NCBI RefSeq assembly: GCF_001280425.1 | Contig: NZ_LIUF01000001.1 | Span: forward strand, 724,945 to 788,944 | Length of the DNA: 64,000 nucleotides | Direction: 5' to 3' | Source of the DNA: Haloarcula rubripromontorii | Lineage (GTDB): Archaea; Halobacteriota; Halobacteria; Halobacteriales; Haloarculaceae | Shown here: piece after piece, positions 52,157-61,179 of the stretch | Layout of the letters: each line of letters opens with the position of its first letter | How positions within the stretch are numbered: position 1 is the stretch's first letter | Program-made: the position numbers and the translations under genes | Notes under the pieces: model-generated | Seen by the model: the letters and a program-made list of their open reading frames with translations, nothing else | Database searches by the model: none | What the model was told of the DNA's origin: nothing

Positions 52157-53194
52157 TTACGGTGCGCCGACGGGGTGGAGTCCCTGGAACTCCAGCCCCG
52201 CCGTCTCTTCGATGCCGAGGGCGACGTTCGCGGCGTGGACGGCCTGGCCCGCCGACCCCTTCATCATGTTGTCGATTGCCGAGAACACGACCAGTCGCTT
52301 GTTGCCGGGGTCGAGTTCGAAGCCGACCTCGGCGCGGTTCGTGCCCGCGACCGACTTCGGCTCGGGGTAGCGGTAGACGCCACCGCCGCCGGCGACGAGT
52401 TCGACGAACGGTTCGTCCTCGTACTCGCCGCGGTACGCGCCCCAGAGGTCCCCCTTCGAGACGGGGCCCTCTGGGAAGACGTGGCAGGTCGCGCTCGCGC
52501 CGCGGGTCATGTCCACCGCGTGGACCGTGAAGGACACGTCGATGCCGAGGAACTGCTGTATCTCGGCCTCGTGGCGGTGGCCCGTGGGGGCGTACGGGCG
52601 GACGACGCCCGAGCGCTCCGGATGCGAGGAGGCCTCGCCGCCGCCGGCCCCGCCCTCGCTGGAGCCGACCTTCACGTCAACGACGACCTGCTCGTCGCCC
52701 GAGAGGACGTCGGCCTCGAACAGCGGGAGCAGGCCCAGGATCGTCGCCGTGGCGTTACAGCCGCCGGAGGCGATGAGGTCCGCACCTTCGAGGTTCTCGC
52801 GGTTGAGTTCCGGCAGCGCGTACTCGCTCTCGGCCAGCAGGTCCGGGCGCGTGTGGCCGTCGTACCACTCGTCGTACTGGGCCTCGCTGTCGAGGCGGAA
52901 GTCCGCTGAGAGGTCGACGACCGTGCCGGCCGCGTCCTGGAATCGGTCTATCTGCTCCATCGAGACGCCGTGGGGCGTCGCGGCGAACAGCACGTCCACC
53001 GACGCCAGGTCCTCCGGCGAGGAGAAGCGCAGGTCCGAGTGCCGGAGGTTCGGGTGGGAGTGGCCGATGGTCTTGTTCTCCTTCGAGCGGCTGGTCGCCT
53101 GTTCGAGTTCGAACTCGGGGTGGCCATCGAGGATGCGAAGCAGTTCGCCCCCGGTGAAACCGGAGCCGCCGACGACGCTCGCCGTGTACGTCAT
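52157..53194 (-). CDS. argC: LysW-carrier glutamyl-phosphate reductase (LysY/ArgC type)
   Basis: A 345-residue NADPH-dependent reductase. The nucleotide loop is VVGGSGFTGGELLR, the catalytic cysteine lies in ASGGCNATATIL, and the histidine in SSHPERSG/THRHEAEI region. Overlaps argX by four bases. Produces LysW-glutamate semialdehyde. Confidence 0.94.
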   Translation of the reverse strand: MTYTASVVGGSGFTGGELLRILDGHPEFELEQATSRSKENKTIGHSHPNLRHSDLRFSSPEDLASVDVLFAATPHGVSMEQIDRFQDAAGTVVDLSADFRLDSEAQYDEWYDGHTRPDLLAESEYALPELNRENLEGADLIASGGCNATATILGLLPLFEADVLSGDEQVVVDVKVGSSEGGAGGGEASSHPERSGVVRPYAPTGHRHEAEIQQFLGIDVSFTVHAVDMTRGASATCHVFPEGPVSKGDLWGAYRGEYEDEPFVELVAGGGGVYRYPEPKSVAGTNRAEVGFELDPGNKRLVVFSAIDNMMKGSAGQAVHAANVALGIEETAGLEFQGLHPVGAP

Positions 53195-54090
53195 GCCGTC
53201 ACCTCGGCGTCGGCTTCCGTCGCCGCCTTCTCTTCGAGCCAGTCGACGACCTTCGCGGGCACGTCCACGTCGGTGACCTCGTTCAGCGCCTTGAACTCGA
53301 CAGTGTGGTTGACCTCGTGGACGGTGTAGTCCTCGAAGTCGTGGGCGTCGTCTTCTGACACCCCGACCTCCATCAGGTCGATACCAAGCAGTCCGCCGCC
53401 GACCGCGTCGGAGGCCTTCTCGACCAGTTCGAGCGCGCGGTCGTCCAGTTCGAACTCGGCGGTCTCCGCGCCTTTGGCAGCGTTGGTGAGCCAGTGGTCC
53501 GAGGAGCGGACCATCGCCGCGATGGGTTCGCCGTCGACAGCCAGTACGCGCATGTCGCGGCCGGGCTTTTCGACGAACTCCTGCACGTAGAAGATCTTGT
53601 GCTCGTAGTGGCCGAGCGTCTCCTTGTGTTCAAGGATGGCCTCGGCGGCAGAGCGGGAGTCGATCTTCGCCATCAGGCGGCCCCAGGAGCCGACGACTGG
53701 CTTGAGGACGCAGGGGTAGCCGAACTTCTCGATGGACTCCAGCGCGGCGTCCTTGGTGAACGCCACGTCGGTGTTGGGCGTCGGCACGCCCGCGGCCTCC
53801 AGCGCGAGGCTGTTGTTGACCTTGTCTGCACAGGTGTCGGCGACCTCGGGACCGTTGACGACTGGGACGCCGTAGGCCTGTGCGAACTTCGTCGCGTACA
53901 CGCTGCGGCTGGTCGCCAGGCAGCGGTCGACAACGATGTCGAGGTCGTCGAAGGCCTCGGGGGCCTCGTGGATGTTGAACTGCTGTTTTCGAACGTCTAT
54001 CTTCTCGATCTCGTGGTCGCGCTCGCGCAGTTCCGACAGGAGCAACTTCTCGTCCCGGCGGATACGCGAGTAGAGGAGTCCGACTTTCAT
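53191..54090 (-). CDS. argX: Glutamate--LysW ligase (ArgX)
   Basis: A 299-residue ATP-grasp ligase that attaches glutamate to the C-terminus of LysW, the first step of carrier-based ornithine synthesis. ATP-grasp segments FGYPCVLKPVVGSWGRLM and VQEFVEKPGRDMRVLAVDG are present, with a metal-binding HEVNHTVEFK near the end. It follows argW after a short ORF. ArgX is preferred to LysX because the full arginine set surrounds it; such enzymes can serve both routes. Confidence 0.91.
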   Translation of the reverse strand: MKVGLLYSRIRRDEKLLLSELRERDHEIEKIDVRKQQFNIHEAPEAFDDLDIVVDRCLATSRSVYATKFAQAYGVPVVNGPEVADTCADKVNNSLALEAAGVPTPNTDVAFTKDAALESIEKFGYPCVLKPVVGSWGRLMAKIDSRSAAEAILEHKETLGHYEHKIFYVQEFVEKPGRDMRVLAVDGEPIAAMVRSSDHWLTNAAKGAETAEFELDDRALELVEKASDAVGGGLLGIDLMEVGVSEDDAHDFEDYTVHEVNHTVEFKALNEVTDVDVPAKVVDWLEEKAATEADAEVTA

Positions 54091-54182
54091 GCTGAGTCCT
54101 CCGTGGGTTCGCGGCTCGCGGCGTCGAGCGCCACGGTCACGTACGGCGCCGAGCGCCGCGCCACCGCGAACACCTCACTCAC
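54087..54182 (-). CDS. 31-codon ORF bridging argW and argX
   Basis: A GTG-started frame (54182) that overlaps the argW end by eight bases and ends in a TGA overlapping the argX ATG in an ATGA junction. It encodes VSEVFAVARRSAPYVTVA followed by LDAASREPTEDSA. Third positions are about 85 percent G or C, as in neighbouring genes. It removes what would be an 84-base gap inside a tightly packed operon. No family known; may simply couple translation. Confidence 0.42.
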   Translation of the reverse strand: MSEVFAVARRSAPYVTVALDAASREPTEDSA

Positions 54183-54339
54183 CCCAGTCCTCTTCGAGCT
54201 CGGGTGCGCTGTCGAGCTCGACGGGGTCGGCGCCGACGACTTCCAGTTCGGCACCACAGGTGGCACAGTCAACGATCTCTCCGACTTCGAGGTTGTCGTG
54301 CAGGGACACGTCCGCCCCACACTCGATGCATTCTGCCAT
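54175..54339 (-). CDS. argW: Amino-group carrier protein LysW/ArgW
   Basis: A 54-residue acidic carrier protein. It has an N-terminal zinc ribbon (C4, C7 in CIEC; CATC further on) and the characteristic C-terminal EDWGE, whose last glutamate becomes the attachment point for glutamate or aminoadipate. The stop codon lies at 54175-54177. First gene of the argW-argX-argC-argB-argD-argE-argF operon. Confidence 0.95.
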   Translation of the reverse strand: MAECIECGADVSLHDNLEVGEIVDCATCGAELEVVGADPVELDSAPELEEDWGE

Positions 54340-54465
54340 TGTAGTTCATCCTGTGACAGGGATCCACTTAAAGTCTTCGAACATATCAGAATAAAATCAC
54401 TAGATATACTGCACCCTAATGGTATGAAAAGGCCGAATCCGCCACGTTACTGAATCGTGTATCAG

Positions 54466-54480
54466 AATTATGGTATAATT
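54466..54480. promoter_or_regulatory. AATTAT-GGT-ATAATT palindrome before argW
   Basis: A perfect 6-base inverted repeat with a three-base centre, 24 bases after argH in an AT-rich 165-base gap ahead of argW. A TATA-like GATTTTATTC lies at about 54391-54400 (minus strand). Candidate operator for the carrier operon; no regulator identified. Confidence 0.4.
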
Positions 54481-54504
54481 GTCCCGCGAGGGGACGGTGG
54501 TCGC

Positions 54505-56004
54505 TCAGACATATCGGTCCACCTCCGTCTGGCGGCGGTCAGCCGCCTGTGAAACCGCCTGCCGGCGGTCAGTCAGTGCCTCGCTGTCGGCGGCGAGTAC
54601 GTCTTCGGCCACCGATACTTGCTTGGCGACGGCATCGGAGGCCGGGCCTCCGCGAGAGTCCCGCATCGCGACACTTTCAGCCGGGTCGAGTGCGGCTTCC
54701 AGCTGGTCGCGGTCGACGTAGGCTGACAGCGGCTCGCCCAGCACGTCCTCGGCGACGGCCGACAGCGCCGCGTAGTCGGGCGCGTCTTCCTCAGGCCCCA
54801 AGCCGGCGGCGGCCTCGGCGACAACCTCGTGGGCTGTCCGGAACGGCACGCCGGCCATCGCCAGCAGGTCCGCCACGCCGGTCGCCGTCGCGAAGCCGTC
54901 GGCCGCCGCGGCTTCGAGCGTCTCGGCGGGCCAGTCGGCGGTCGCGACCGCGCCAGCGGCCACTTCCACGCTCTCTGTGACGCTGTCGATAGCGTCCCAG
55001 GCGTGCCGTCCCGCGCGCTGGAGGTCGCGGTTGTAGGCGCGGGGCTGGCCCTTGAGGTTGGTCAGCAGGCCGTTCAGCCCGGCGACAGCATCGCCGGTGC
55101 GCCCGCGGACCAGTTCCAGCGTGTCGGGGTTCTTCTTCTGTGGCATAATCGAGGACGTGGACGCGTAGTCGTCGTCAAGATCGACGTGGCCCTTGCTCGC
55201 CATCACGACCACGTCCTCGGCCAGCCCCGACAGCGTCGTCGCCAGCGTGGCGACAGCGCTCGTCGTCTCGACGAGGAAGTCCCGCGTCGCCGAGGCGTCC
55301 ATCGAGTTCTCCGCGACCGAGTCGAACCCGAGCAGTTCCGCGGTGCGCTCGCGGTCCACGTCGAACGGCGTCCCCGCGAACGCGGCCGACCCGAGGGGGT
55401 TCTGGTTGACTCGTTCGTAGGCATCAAGCAGGCGTGCTGTGTCGCGCTGGAGCGCCTGCTCGTAGGACAGCACCCAGTGGGCGACCGTCGTCGGCTGGGC
55501 GGGCTGGAGATGCGTGTAGCCGGGCATCACCGTTTCGCGCTCGGCGCGGGCCACGTCGAGCAACTGCTCGCGGGCCCCGACGACGGTCTCGACCAGGTCA
55601 AGCACGTCTTCGCGCAGGCGGTAGCGGATGCAGGCCGCCACTTCGTCGTTACGCGACCGGGCGGTGTGCATCTTGCCGCCGTCAGGTCCGACGCGCTCGA
55701 TGACGGCACTCTCGATGGCTTCGTGTACGTCTTCGCCGTCGGGCAGCGCCCCGTGGCCTGCGTCCGCCACGTCCGCCAGCGCCGCTAGCACCTCGCCGGC
55801 CGTCTCGCGGTCGATGATCTCCTGTTCGGCCAGCATCACGACGTGGGCGCGGTCGACCGCGAGGTCGGCCGCGAAGATGCGCTCGTCGTCGGACAGCGAG
55901 GAGAGGAACGACCGGGCGGGCCCCCCCGCGAAGCGGTCACGGCGGACGACCGTCTCACTGTCGGCGTTCGCGTCTGCCGTCTCGTGGTCCCCGCCGTCGC
56001 TCAT
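54505..56004 (-). CDS. argH: Argininosuccinate lyase
   Basis: A 499-residue fumarase/aspartase superfamily enzyme splitting argininosuccinate into arginine and fumarate. The signature SSIMPQKKNPDTLELVRG and the TARSRNDEVAA segment are clear. Begins four bases after argG. Haloarchaeal ArgH is slightly longer than the bacterial enzyme. Confidence 0.95.
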   Translation of the reverse strand: MSDGGDHETADANADSETVVRRDRFAGGPARSFLSSLSDDERIFAADLAVDRAHVVMLAEQEIIDRETAGEVLAALADVADAGHGALPDGEDVHEAIESAVIERVGPDGGKMHTARSRNDEVAACIRYRLREDVLDLVETVVGAREQLLDVARAERETVMPGYTHLQPAQPTTVAHWVLSYEQALQRDTARLLDAYERVNQNPLGSAAFAGTPFDVDRERTAELLGFDSVAENSMDASATRDFLVETTSAVATLATTLSGLAEDVVVMASKGHVDLDDDYASTSSIMPQKKNPDTLELVRGRTGDAVAGLNGLLTNLKGQPRAYNRDLQRAGRHAWDAIDSVTESVEVAAGAVATADWPAETLEAAAADGFATATGVADLLAMAGVPFRTAHEVVAEAAAGLGPEEDAPDYAALSAVAEDVLGEPLSAYVDRDQLEAALDPAESVAMRDSRGGPASDAVAKQVSVAEDVLAADSEALTDRRQAVSQAADRRQTEVDRYV

Positions 56005-56008
56005 TCGT

Positions 56009-57271
56009 TTACTCCTCCGTGTCCTCGCCGCTGCCGTCGGTGACGGCGGCCCCTTTCTTCGCGTCTTCGAGGATCTTGTTCGCGAGGCGGGACTGGAAGC
56101 CGTGGTACTTCGCGACGCCGGTGGCGTCCTGCTGGGTGATCCCGCCGGAAACGTCCTCCTCGTTGAACGAGGCCGCGGACTCGCTGTAGACGGCGTAGTC
56201 GGACTCGCGCGAGACCGGGCGGCAGTGGCCGCCTTCGAGCTTCACAGTAACAGAGCCGGTGACGCGCTCGTTGGTGTCGTCGATGAACGCTTCGAGCGCG
56301 CCCGTCAGCGGCGCGTCGACGAGGCCCTGGTACGCCTTCTGGGACCACTCCTGGTCGACCTGAGCCTTGAACTGGCGCTCTTCCTGCGTGAGGACGAGTC
56401 CTTCCAACGCCTCGTGGGCCGTCAGCAGGACCGTGGCCGCCGGGTGTTCGTAGTTCTCGCGGACCTTCAGCCCGAGCATGCGGTCTTCCATCATGTCCGT
56501 GCGGCCGATGCCGTGGGCACCCGCCTGCGCGTTGAGTTGCTCGATGAGTTCGACCCCGCCGAGTTCCTCGCCGTCGACGGCGACGGGAACGCCTTCCTCG
56601 AAGGCGACTTCGACCAGTTCAGCGTCTTTGTCGGAGGGGTTGTCGGTCCACTTGTAGATGTCGTCGGCTGGGATGGTGCCCGGGTCTTCGAGTTCTGAGC
56701 CCTCGATAGAGCGGCTCCAGAGGTTCGTGTCGATGGAGTAGCGACCGCCGTCGCCGCCCTCGACGGGCAGGCCCTTCTCCGCGGCGTACTCGTTTTCCCA
56801 CTCGCGGGTCAGCCCGAGTTCACGCACCGGCGCGATAACATCGAGGTCCGAGTCGCGCCAGACGGCCTCGAAGCGCAGTTGGTCGTTGCCCTTGCCGGTA
56901 CAGCCGTGTGCGACGGCCGAACAGCCCTCGTCCTCGGCGACCGAGAGAATGGCTTTGGCGATGACCGGGCGCGCGAGAGCGGTCCCGAGCGGGTAGCCCT
57001 GGTAGTCGGCGTTGGCCTTGACGGCCTCCATACAGAGGTCAGCGAACTCCTCGGTGGCGTCGACGACGTGCTGTTCGACGCCCAGCGCCTCGGCGGTTTC
57101 CTCGGCCTCCTCGAACTCGTAGTCGGGCTGGCCGACATCGACAGTGACGCCGATGACCTCGTCGTAGCCGTACTCCTCTTTCAGCAGCGATACGCAGACT
57201 GTCGTGTCGAGCCCGCCCGAAAAGGCGAGTGCAACGGTTCCGTTTCCTTCTGGCATGGATGTGTTCTGCAT
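56009..57271 (-). CDS. argG: Argininosuccinate synthase
   Basis: A 420-residue enzyme joining citrulline and aspartate with ATP. The N-terminal PP-loop ALAFSGGLDTTVCVSLL and the segments GCTGKGNDQLRFE and GRTDMMEDRMLG match ArgG. Start is uncertain: ATG at 57271 (MQNTSMPEG, chosen) or 57256 (MPEGNG); GTG at 57310 is less likely. First gene of the argGH pair. Confidence 0.93.
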   Translation of the reverse strand: MQNTSMPEGNGTVALAFSGGLDTTVCVSLLKEEYGYDEVIGVTVDVGQPDYEFEEAEETAEALGVEQHVVDATEEFADLCMEAVKANADYQGYPLGTALARPVIAKAILSVAEDEGCSAVAHGCTGKGNDQLRFEAVWRDSDLDVIAPVRELGLTREWENEYAAEKGLPVEGGDGGRYSIDTNLWSRSIEGSELEDPGTIPADDIYKWTDNPSDKDAELVEVAFEEGVPVAVDGEELGGVELIEQLNAQAGAHGIGRTDMMEDRMLGLKVRENYEHPAATVLLTAHEALEGLVLTQEERQFKAQVDQEWSQKAYQGLVDAPLTGALEAFIDDTNERVTGSVTVKLEGGHCRPVSRESDYAVYSESAASFNEEDVSGGITQQDATGVAKYHGFQSRLANKILEDAKKGAAVTDGSGEDTEE

Positions 57272-57654
57272 TGGTTCCGTGGTGTGCCTGTCGGTTTCTC
57301 GATCAAACACCAGATCGAGTATCCCATCGAACCGACGACGACGGCGTCTAGCGACGAAACGAACCAGTCAAGTGAAGAGTAAGTAGTAGTGGGCCTAGAA
57401 ACGGCCCGGTCGTCGTCGTGGGGAGAAACGGAGGGACCCCTCGCTATCCGCAGCGAGCGTCGTGGAGCGAGAGGTCTGCGTCATGTACTTGCTGCTGTGT
57501 GACTCGGGTACTAATAGTTTCCGTGTTCACAGTGGCGTGTGTATGGTCAACAAACACAGTCCCTCAGCAGCCATCACATCGCCCGTAGCGGCCAGCGCCG
57601 CCAGACAGACTGGCGTGTGACGAGCTTTGAACGGTGTATTCGGCGTCTCTCTGG
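57272..57654. promoter_or_regulatory. Region between argG and the secreted protein gene
   Basis: A 383-base gap. It holds the argG promoter and the tail of a gene ending at 57655. A CTCGCT/AGCGAG hairpin (57440-57457) and a GGGCC/GGCCC pair near 57390 are visible. No convincing gene. Confidence 0.35.
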
Positions 57655-58440
57655 CTATTGGCCGGCGTCGACGGTGTCGGGCGCGCCAGCCGGCGGCTCG
57701 GTTTCCCCGCCGCTGGTATCCGTCTCGTTGGCTGGCGTCGCGTCGGTATCGTCCGTCCGTTCACTCGCCGGCGTCCGCTCCGGCCCGCCCTCCTGACGGT
57801 CGCTTACTTCGGTTCTGTTCGCCGCTTCGGGGCCACGGTCATCGGCACCGTTAGGTCGAGCCTGCTGCCCGACGTTCGGCCCGGCGATGCCCTGTGCGAC
57901 AGCGGCGACTTCCGGCCCGGTCAGCTCGCTCGCGCGCTGTGAGAGGGTCTTGATGGCCGCCGCATCGATGCCTTTCTGCTCCAGCGCTTCGGCGGGAAGC
58001 TGGCTGGCGGTTTCGTTCGTCTCGTTTGCCAGTCGCTGGACGTTCTTCGTTTCGGCGTGGAGCTGTGCGGCCTTCGCCCGGTACTCACCCTCGCTCATCG
58101 AGCCGTTCTCACGGGCCTGCTCTAGCGCCTGCTTTCGCTGTTGGAGTTCTGCCAGTCGGGCCTCGGAGTCGTTCACCTGCTCGGCGACGACGGACGCCCT
58201 CGCAGCGTCAGTGTCCGCCCTCGCGACGCGGATGCCGAACGTTCGGGACTGGACCTCGCCGTCCAGTTCGGCCCCCTGGATGCTGACGACACCTGCCAGC
58301 TGTGCGCCGGGGGGCGTCGCATTCGCATCTGCCTGGTCGGTCACTGTTTCAGTCTCCTGTGCCATCGTCACGGCGGGCACCGCGGCGAGCGTGCTCACCA
58401 CGAGCAGCAGTGCCAGCAATACCGGGGTGGCTCGTCTCAT
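57655..58440 (-). CDS. Secreted coiled-coil/alanine-rich protein of unknown function
   Basis: A 261-residue exported protein with a clear Sec-type signal (RRATPVLLALLLVVSTLAAV ending at AMAQ-like cleavage). The middle is a helix-rich, Gln/Glu/Ala coiled coil (RLAELQQRKQALEQARENG, KAAQLHAETKNVQRLANE), and the last 80 residues are charged, Pro/Thr/Asp-rich and probably disordered. No family recognised. It follows the HTH membrane protein with a 136-base gap in the same direction, so a linked role in the cell envelope is plausible. ATG at 58440. Confidence 0.75.
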   Translation of the reverse strand: MRRATPVLLALLLVVSTLAAVPAVTMAQETETVTDQADANATPPGAQLAGVVSIQGAELDGEVQSRTFGIRVARADTDAARASVVAEQVNDSEARLAELQQRKQALEQARENGSMSEGEYRAKAAQLHAETKNVQRLANETNETASQLPAEALEQKGIDAAAIKTLSQRASELTGPEVAAVAQGIAGPNVGQQARPNGADDRGPEAANRTEVSDRQEGGPERTPASERTDDTDATPANETDTSGGETEPPAGAPDTVDAGQ

Positions 58441-58576
58441 TATATCTGTTACTTGCCCACCGAACATGGTATAAATAGGAGTCAGTGGTGCCGGGTTAGC
58501 GCCGATTAAGCCGGATTAAAACCGCAATACTGCGCTCGTCTCAATCGACAGAGGCGGTGAACAATCGGTGTCTTTA

Positions 58577-59671
58577 TTACTGGGTTTCGCCGCCACTGTC
58601 GGCTCCGTCGCTCCCGCCGCCGTCTCCCCCGGTCACGTCGGTGTCCGGTAACGTCACCACGTTCTCCCGACCGATGCGGAACGTCTCGACCTTGTCCTCG
58701 TCGCGCAGGCCACCGATGACCTGGCTCGTCTTGGCGTCGGTCCAGTCGAGTTCGCCGGCCACCTGCTGCTGTTTGAGCCGGCCGCCGTTCGATTCGAGCA
58801 GTTGCAGGACCTGTTCTTCGTTGCTCAGCAGTTCGGCCGGCGGTGTGCCAGCGTCAGCGTCCGTGCCGGCAGCGGTCTCCGCTTCGGAATCGTCCGAGTC
58901 GACCATCGACGCCGGCGGCTCGGCTGGTGCATCGCCGCCAAGGATGCCGTACCGTCGAAGGGCGTACGCCCCGGCAGCGATGCCGACCAGCGCGAGAACG
59001 CCACCGACGAGGAGCCCGTTCGACCCGCCATCACCGCCAGCGCTGTCTCTCGGGCTGACTATCACTCGCGGCTCGGTTTCCCCGAACGTCTGTTGGCCAC
59101 GCCAGGTGACCGAGGCGTTCTCCCGCTCGTCGGCCTGTGGTGCAACGGAGGCAGCCTGATAGCCCGCTGGCCAGCGGACAGTCAGTGAGGTTTCGCTGTC
59201 CAGAAACAGCCCCGAGAGCGCGTCGCCGATCTCGATGCGGTCGCCGGAGACGCTAGCGAAGTTCGTCCACTGGAACCGGTACGTGATGACGCCGTACGTC
59301 TGGCCGAACGTCTCTTCGCGCGCAGTCACGGTGACATTTTTGATAGCCATCTCGCGGCCGGTCGCGTTCTCCGCGGCCCCGGCAGTGCGTTGCATTCGAC
59401 TCTCGAAGCGGTCCGTGTACGCCGACGGGTTGGCCTGAATATCCGCTCGCAGGTCCTCGAACGCTTGCGTGGCGTTGTCGTCGTCCAGTCGAAGCCGGTA
59501 GGCGACCGTCCAGTCGGCGGTTCCGTCAGGATTCACGTCAGCGGTCATGACGACCACGTCCGCGTCAACGGACTGCTGGCTGAGACTGTCGAAACCCGCC
59601 CCGGTCGCTGTCGGGACAAGCAGTGCTACCGCGACGAATACGACGACCAGCGTTCCAACGGTCCGGCCCAT
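58577..59671 (-). CDS. Membrane-anchored winged HTH regulator
   Basis: A 364-residue protein. It opens with a signal or anchor segment (TLVVVFVAVALLVPTATGA), followed by an extracellular domain of about 190 residues with YGVITYRFQWTNFA and LSGLFLDSETSLTVRWP. A single membrane span (LLVGGVLALVGIAAGAYAL) and a cytoplasmic winged helix (EEQVLQLLESNGGRLKQQQV ... TSQVIGGLRDEDKVETFRIG) complete it. This is the layout of haloarchaeal one-component regulators that sense outside and bind DNA inside. The C-terminal end is Gly/Asp-rich. Ligand and targets unknown. Confidence 0.86.
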   Translation of the reverse strand: MGRTVGTLVVVFVAVALLVPTATGAGFDSLSQQSVDADVVVMTADVNPDGTADWTVAYRLRLDDDNATQAFEDLRADIQANPSAYTDRFESRMQRTAGAAENATGREMAIKNVTVTAREETFGQTYGVITYRFQWTNFASVSGDRIEIGDALSGLFLDSETSLTVRWPAGYQAASVAPQADERENASVTWRGQQTFGETEPRVIVSPRDSAGGDGGSNGLLVGGVLALVGIAAGAYALRRYGILGGDAPAEPPASMVDSDDSEAETAAGTDADAGTPPAELLSNEEQVLQLLESNGGRLKQQQVAGELDWTDAKTSQVIGGLRDEDKVETFRIGRENVVTLPDTDVTGGDGGGSDGADSGGETQ

Positions 59672-59828
59672 CCTACCGCGGCTATCCCCTCGGGAGGTAT
59701 ATCGTTTATTGCCGATTGTGTGAACTGATAGTCAGCGGCCTTACATACCAGGCCAGTCGCCGGAGAGCCATCAATCGCCAGACATCACGGCCACAAGGGG
59801 TTTGCCCCGCGAGGGAGTGCTTTCGAGC

Positions 59829-60017
59829 ATGGATAGAGCCAAACTCGACGTGGATACCCTGTTAAAGGTCGTCCTCGTCCTCATTGTGATCTGGTTAGGG
59901 CTCGAAGTGCTCGAAACGGCAGTCGGGCTGTTGGGGTGGCTTCTGGGACCACTCCAGCCGATACTCGGCGTGGTACTGGTCGTCCTCATCGTCCTGTGGC
60001 TGCTCGACCGGCTGTAG
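59829..60017 (+). CDS. Small membrane protein with two hydrophobic helices
   Basis: A 62-residue protein beginning MDRAKLDVDTLLKV, with two long hydrophobic helices separated by WLLGPLQP. This pattern is found in a small haloarchaeal membrane family of unknown function. It precedes the RNA-ligase-like gene by 40 bases and may be co-transcribed with it. Confidence 0.74.
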   Translation: MDRAKLDVDTLLKVVLVLIVIWLGLEVLETAVGLLGWLLGPLQPILGVVLVVLIVLWLLDRL

Positions 60018-60057
60018 GACCGCGCTCTTTTTGCCGACAGCGGGCGACCCGCCCACT

Positions 60058-60567
60058 GTGTACAGCATCAACGTCCCGCTCCCGTCGGCAGTCACGTCGC
60101 TGGCGGCTGACCTCGCGTCCGAACTGCCGCTCGCACAGCGGCGGGGCCGGGGCGAGCACACGCTGGTCGCCAAGCGACTGGGCGACGGCGACCACGCGGC
60201 CTACGCGCAACTGGAAGCAAAGGGGCGCGAGGTGCTTCGCGGCCAGCCGGCGTTCGAAGCGGAGGTTTCAGAGGTCGAACAGTTCGAGACGGCCGTGACC
60301 GGGCCGTCGCCGGTGGTGTATCTCGCCGTCGAGAGCCCCGGACTGGTCGCCCTGCACGAGCGGCTCTGCGAGCGGATCGACCCGGTCGACGAGATGGAAG
60401 GAGCGGAGTATATCCCGCACGTAACCGTCGCCCGCGGCGGGGACCGCGACGCGGCCGCACGGCTGGTCGAGCGAGACATCGAACCGATCCGATGGACCGT
60501 CGACGAACTCTCCTTCTACGACGCCGACCGGAACCAGCCGGTCAGCCGGGTGTCGCTGCCGGCATAG
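60058..60567 (+). CDS. 2'-5' RNA ligase/phosphodiesterase family protein
   Basis: A 169-residue 2H-superfamily protein, like ThpR, with cyclic phosphodiesterase activity on RNA ends. Two histidine motifs are seen: an N-terminal EHTLVAKRL and a C-terminal PHVTVARG. The first lacks the textbook H-x-T order (it reads HTL), and this may be a divergent site. GTG start at 60058 (VYSINVPLP) is preferred over an upstream start at 60031. Confidence 0.8.
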   Translation: MYSINVPLPSAVTSLAADLASELPLAQRRGRGEHTLVAKRLGDGDHAAYAQLEAKGREVLRGQPAFEAEVSEVEQFETAVTGPSPVVYLAVESPGLVALHERLCERIDPVDEMEGAEYIPHVTVARGGDRDAAARLVERDIEPIRWTVDELSFYDADRNQPVSRVSLPA

Positions 60568-60755
60568 CGCTGGTCTGACAACGTTCCCAGCGGAGTGGCG
60601 AACAGGCGGCACGCGTCAGTCCCGGCGCGGTGTGCCGCACGACCGCTCAGCGCGCCGGGCCATAGCTACGTCACAGCGGCCGTGGTCTCGGCTTCGGATA
60701 TAAACGGTTGGACCGAAAGCAATGCTTTTGGAGCGGCCTGCCATCCACTACAGAT

Positions 60756-61178
60756 ATGGATTACCGCGAAGTCGACAGTACGTCCGAGTTCGTCTGCCGA
60801 CTGGAACACGGTGGGGACTGGCGCGCGCAGATCGAGTCCTTCGCGGACGAACAGGGCATCGACGCCGGCTTTTTTTACGGGCTTGGGGCGGTTCAGGACG
60901 CGGAACTCATGTTCTACGACCAAGACCGGACCGAGTACGACTCGCTGACCTTCGACGAACCGCTTGAAGTCGCCGCTTGCATGGGCAACATCTCGCATCT
61001 CGACGGGGAGCGGTTCGCCCACACCCACGCCGTCCTCTCCCGTCCCGACGGTGAAGCGGTCGCCGGCCACCTGAACGCCGGCACCGTCTGGGCGGGCGAA
61101 CTGTACGTCCGGGGATTTGATACAGAACTCGAGCGGGAGCACGACGAACCGACCGACCTGGACCTCTGGGATATCTAA
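60756..61178 (+). CDS. PPC/DUF296 DNA-binding-type protein
   Basis: A 140-residue protein with the PPC/DUF296 fold, a trimeric domain found in plant AHL proteins and archaea. The histidine cluster FAHTHAVLSRPDGEAVAGHL is the metal-like site, and GAVQDAELMFYD and GELYVRGFDTEL match the family. Precedes the DNA polymerase D gene by one base and is likely in the same transcript. Function in archaea unknown; ATG at 60756. Confidence 0.85.
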   Translation: MDYREVDSTSEFVCRLEHGGDWRAQIESFADEQGIDAGFFYGLGAVQDAELMFYDQDRTEYDSLTFDEPLEVAACMGNISHLDGERFAHTHAVLSRPDGEAVAGHLNAGTVWAGELYVRGFDTELEREHDEPTDLDLWDI

Positions 61179-61179
61179 G

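Noticed and set aside
57543-57620. Short plus-strand ORF upstream of the secreted protein gene end
   Set aside because: Only 25 codons, no coupling, no motif.
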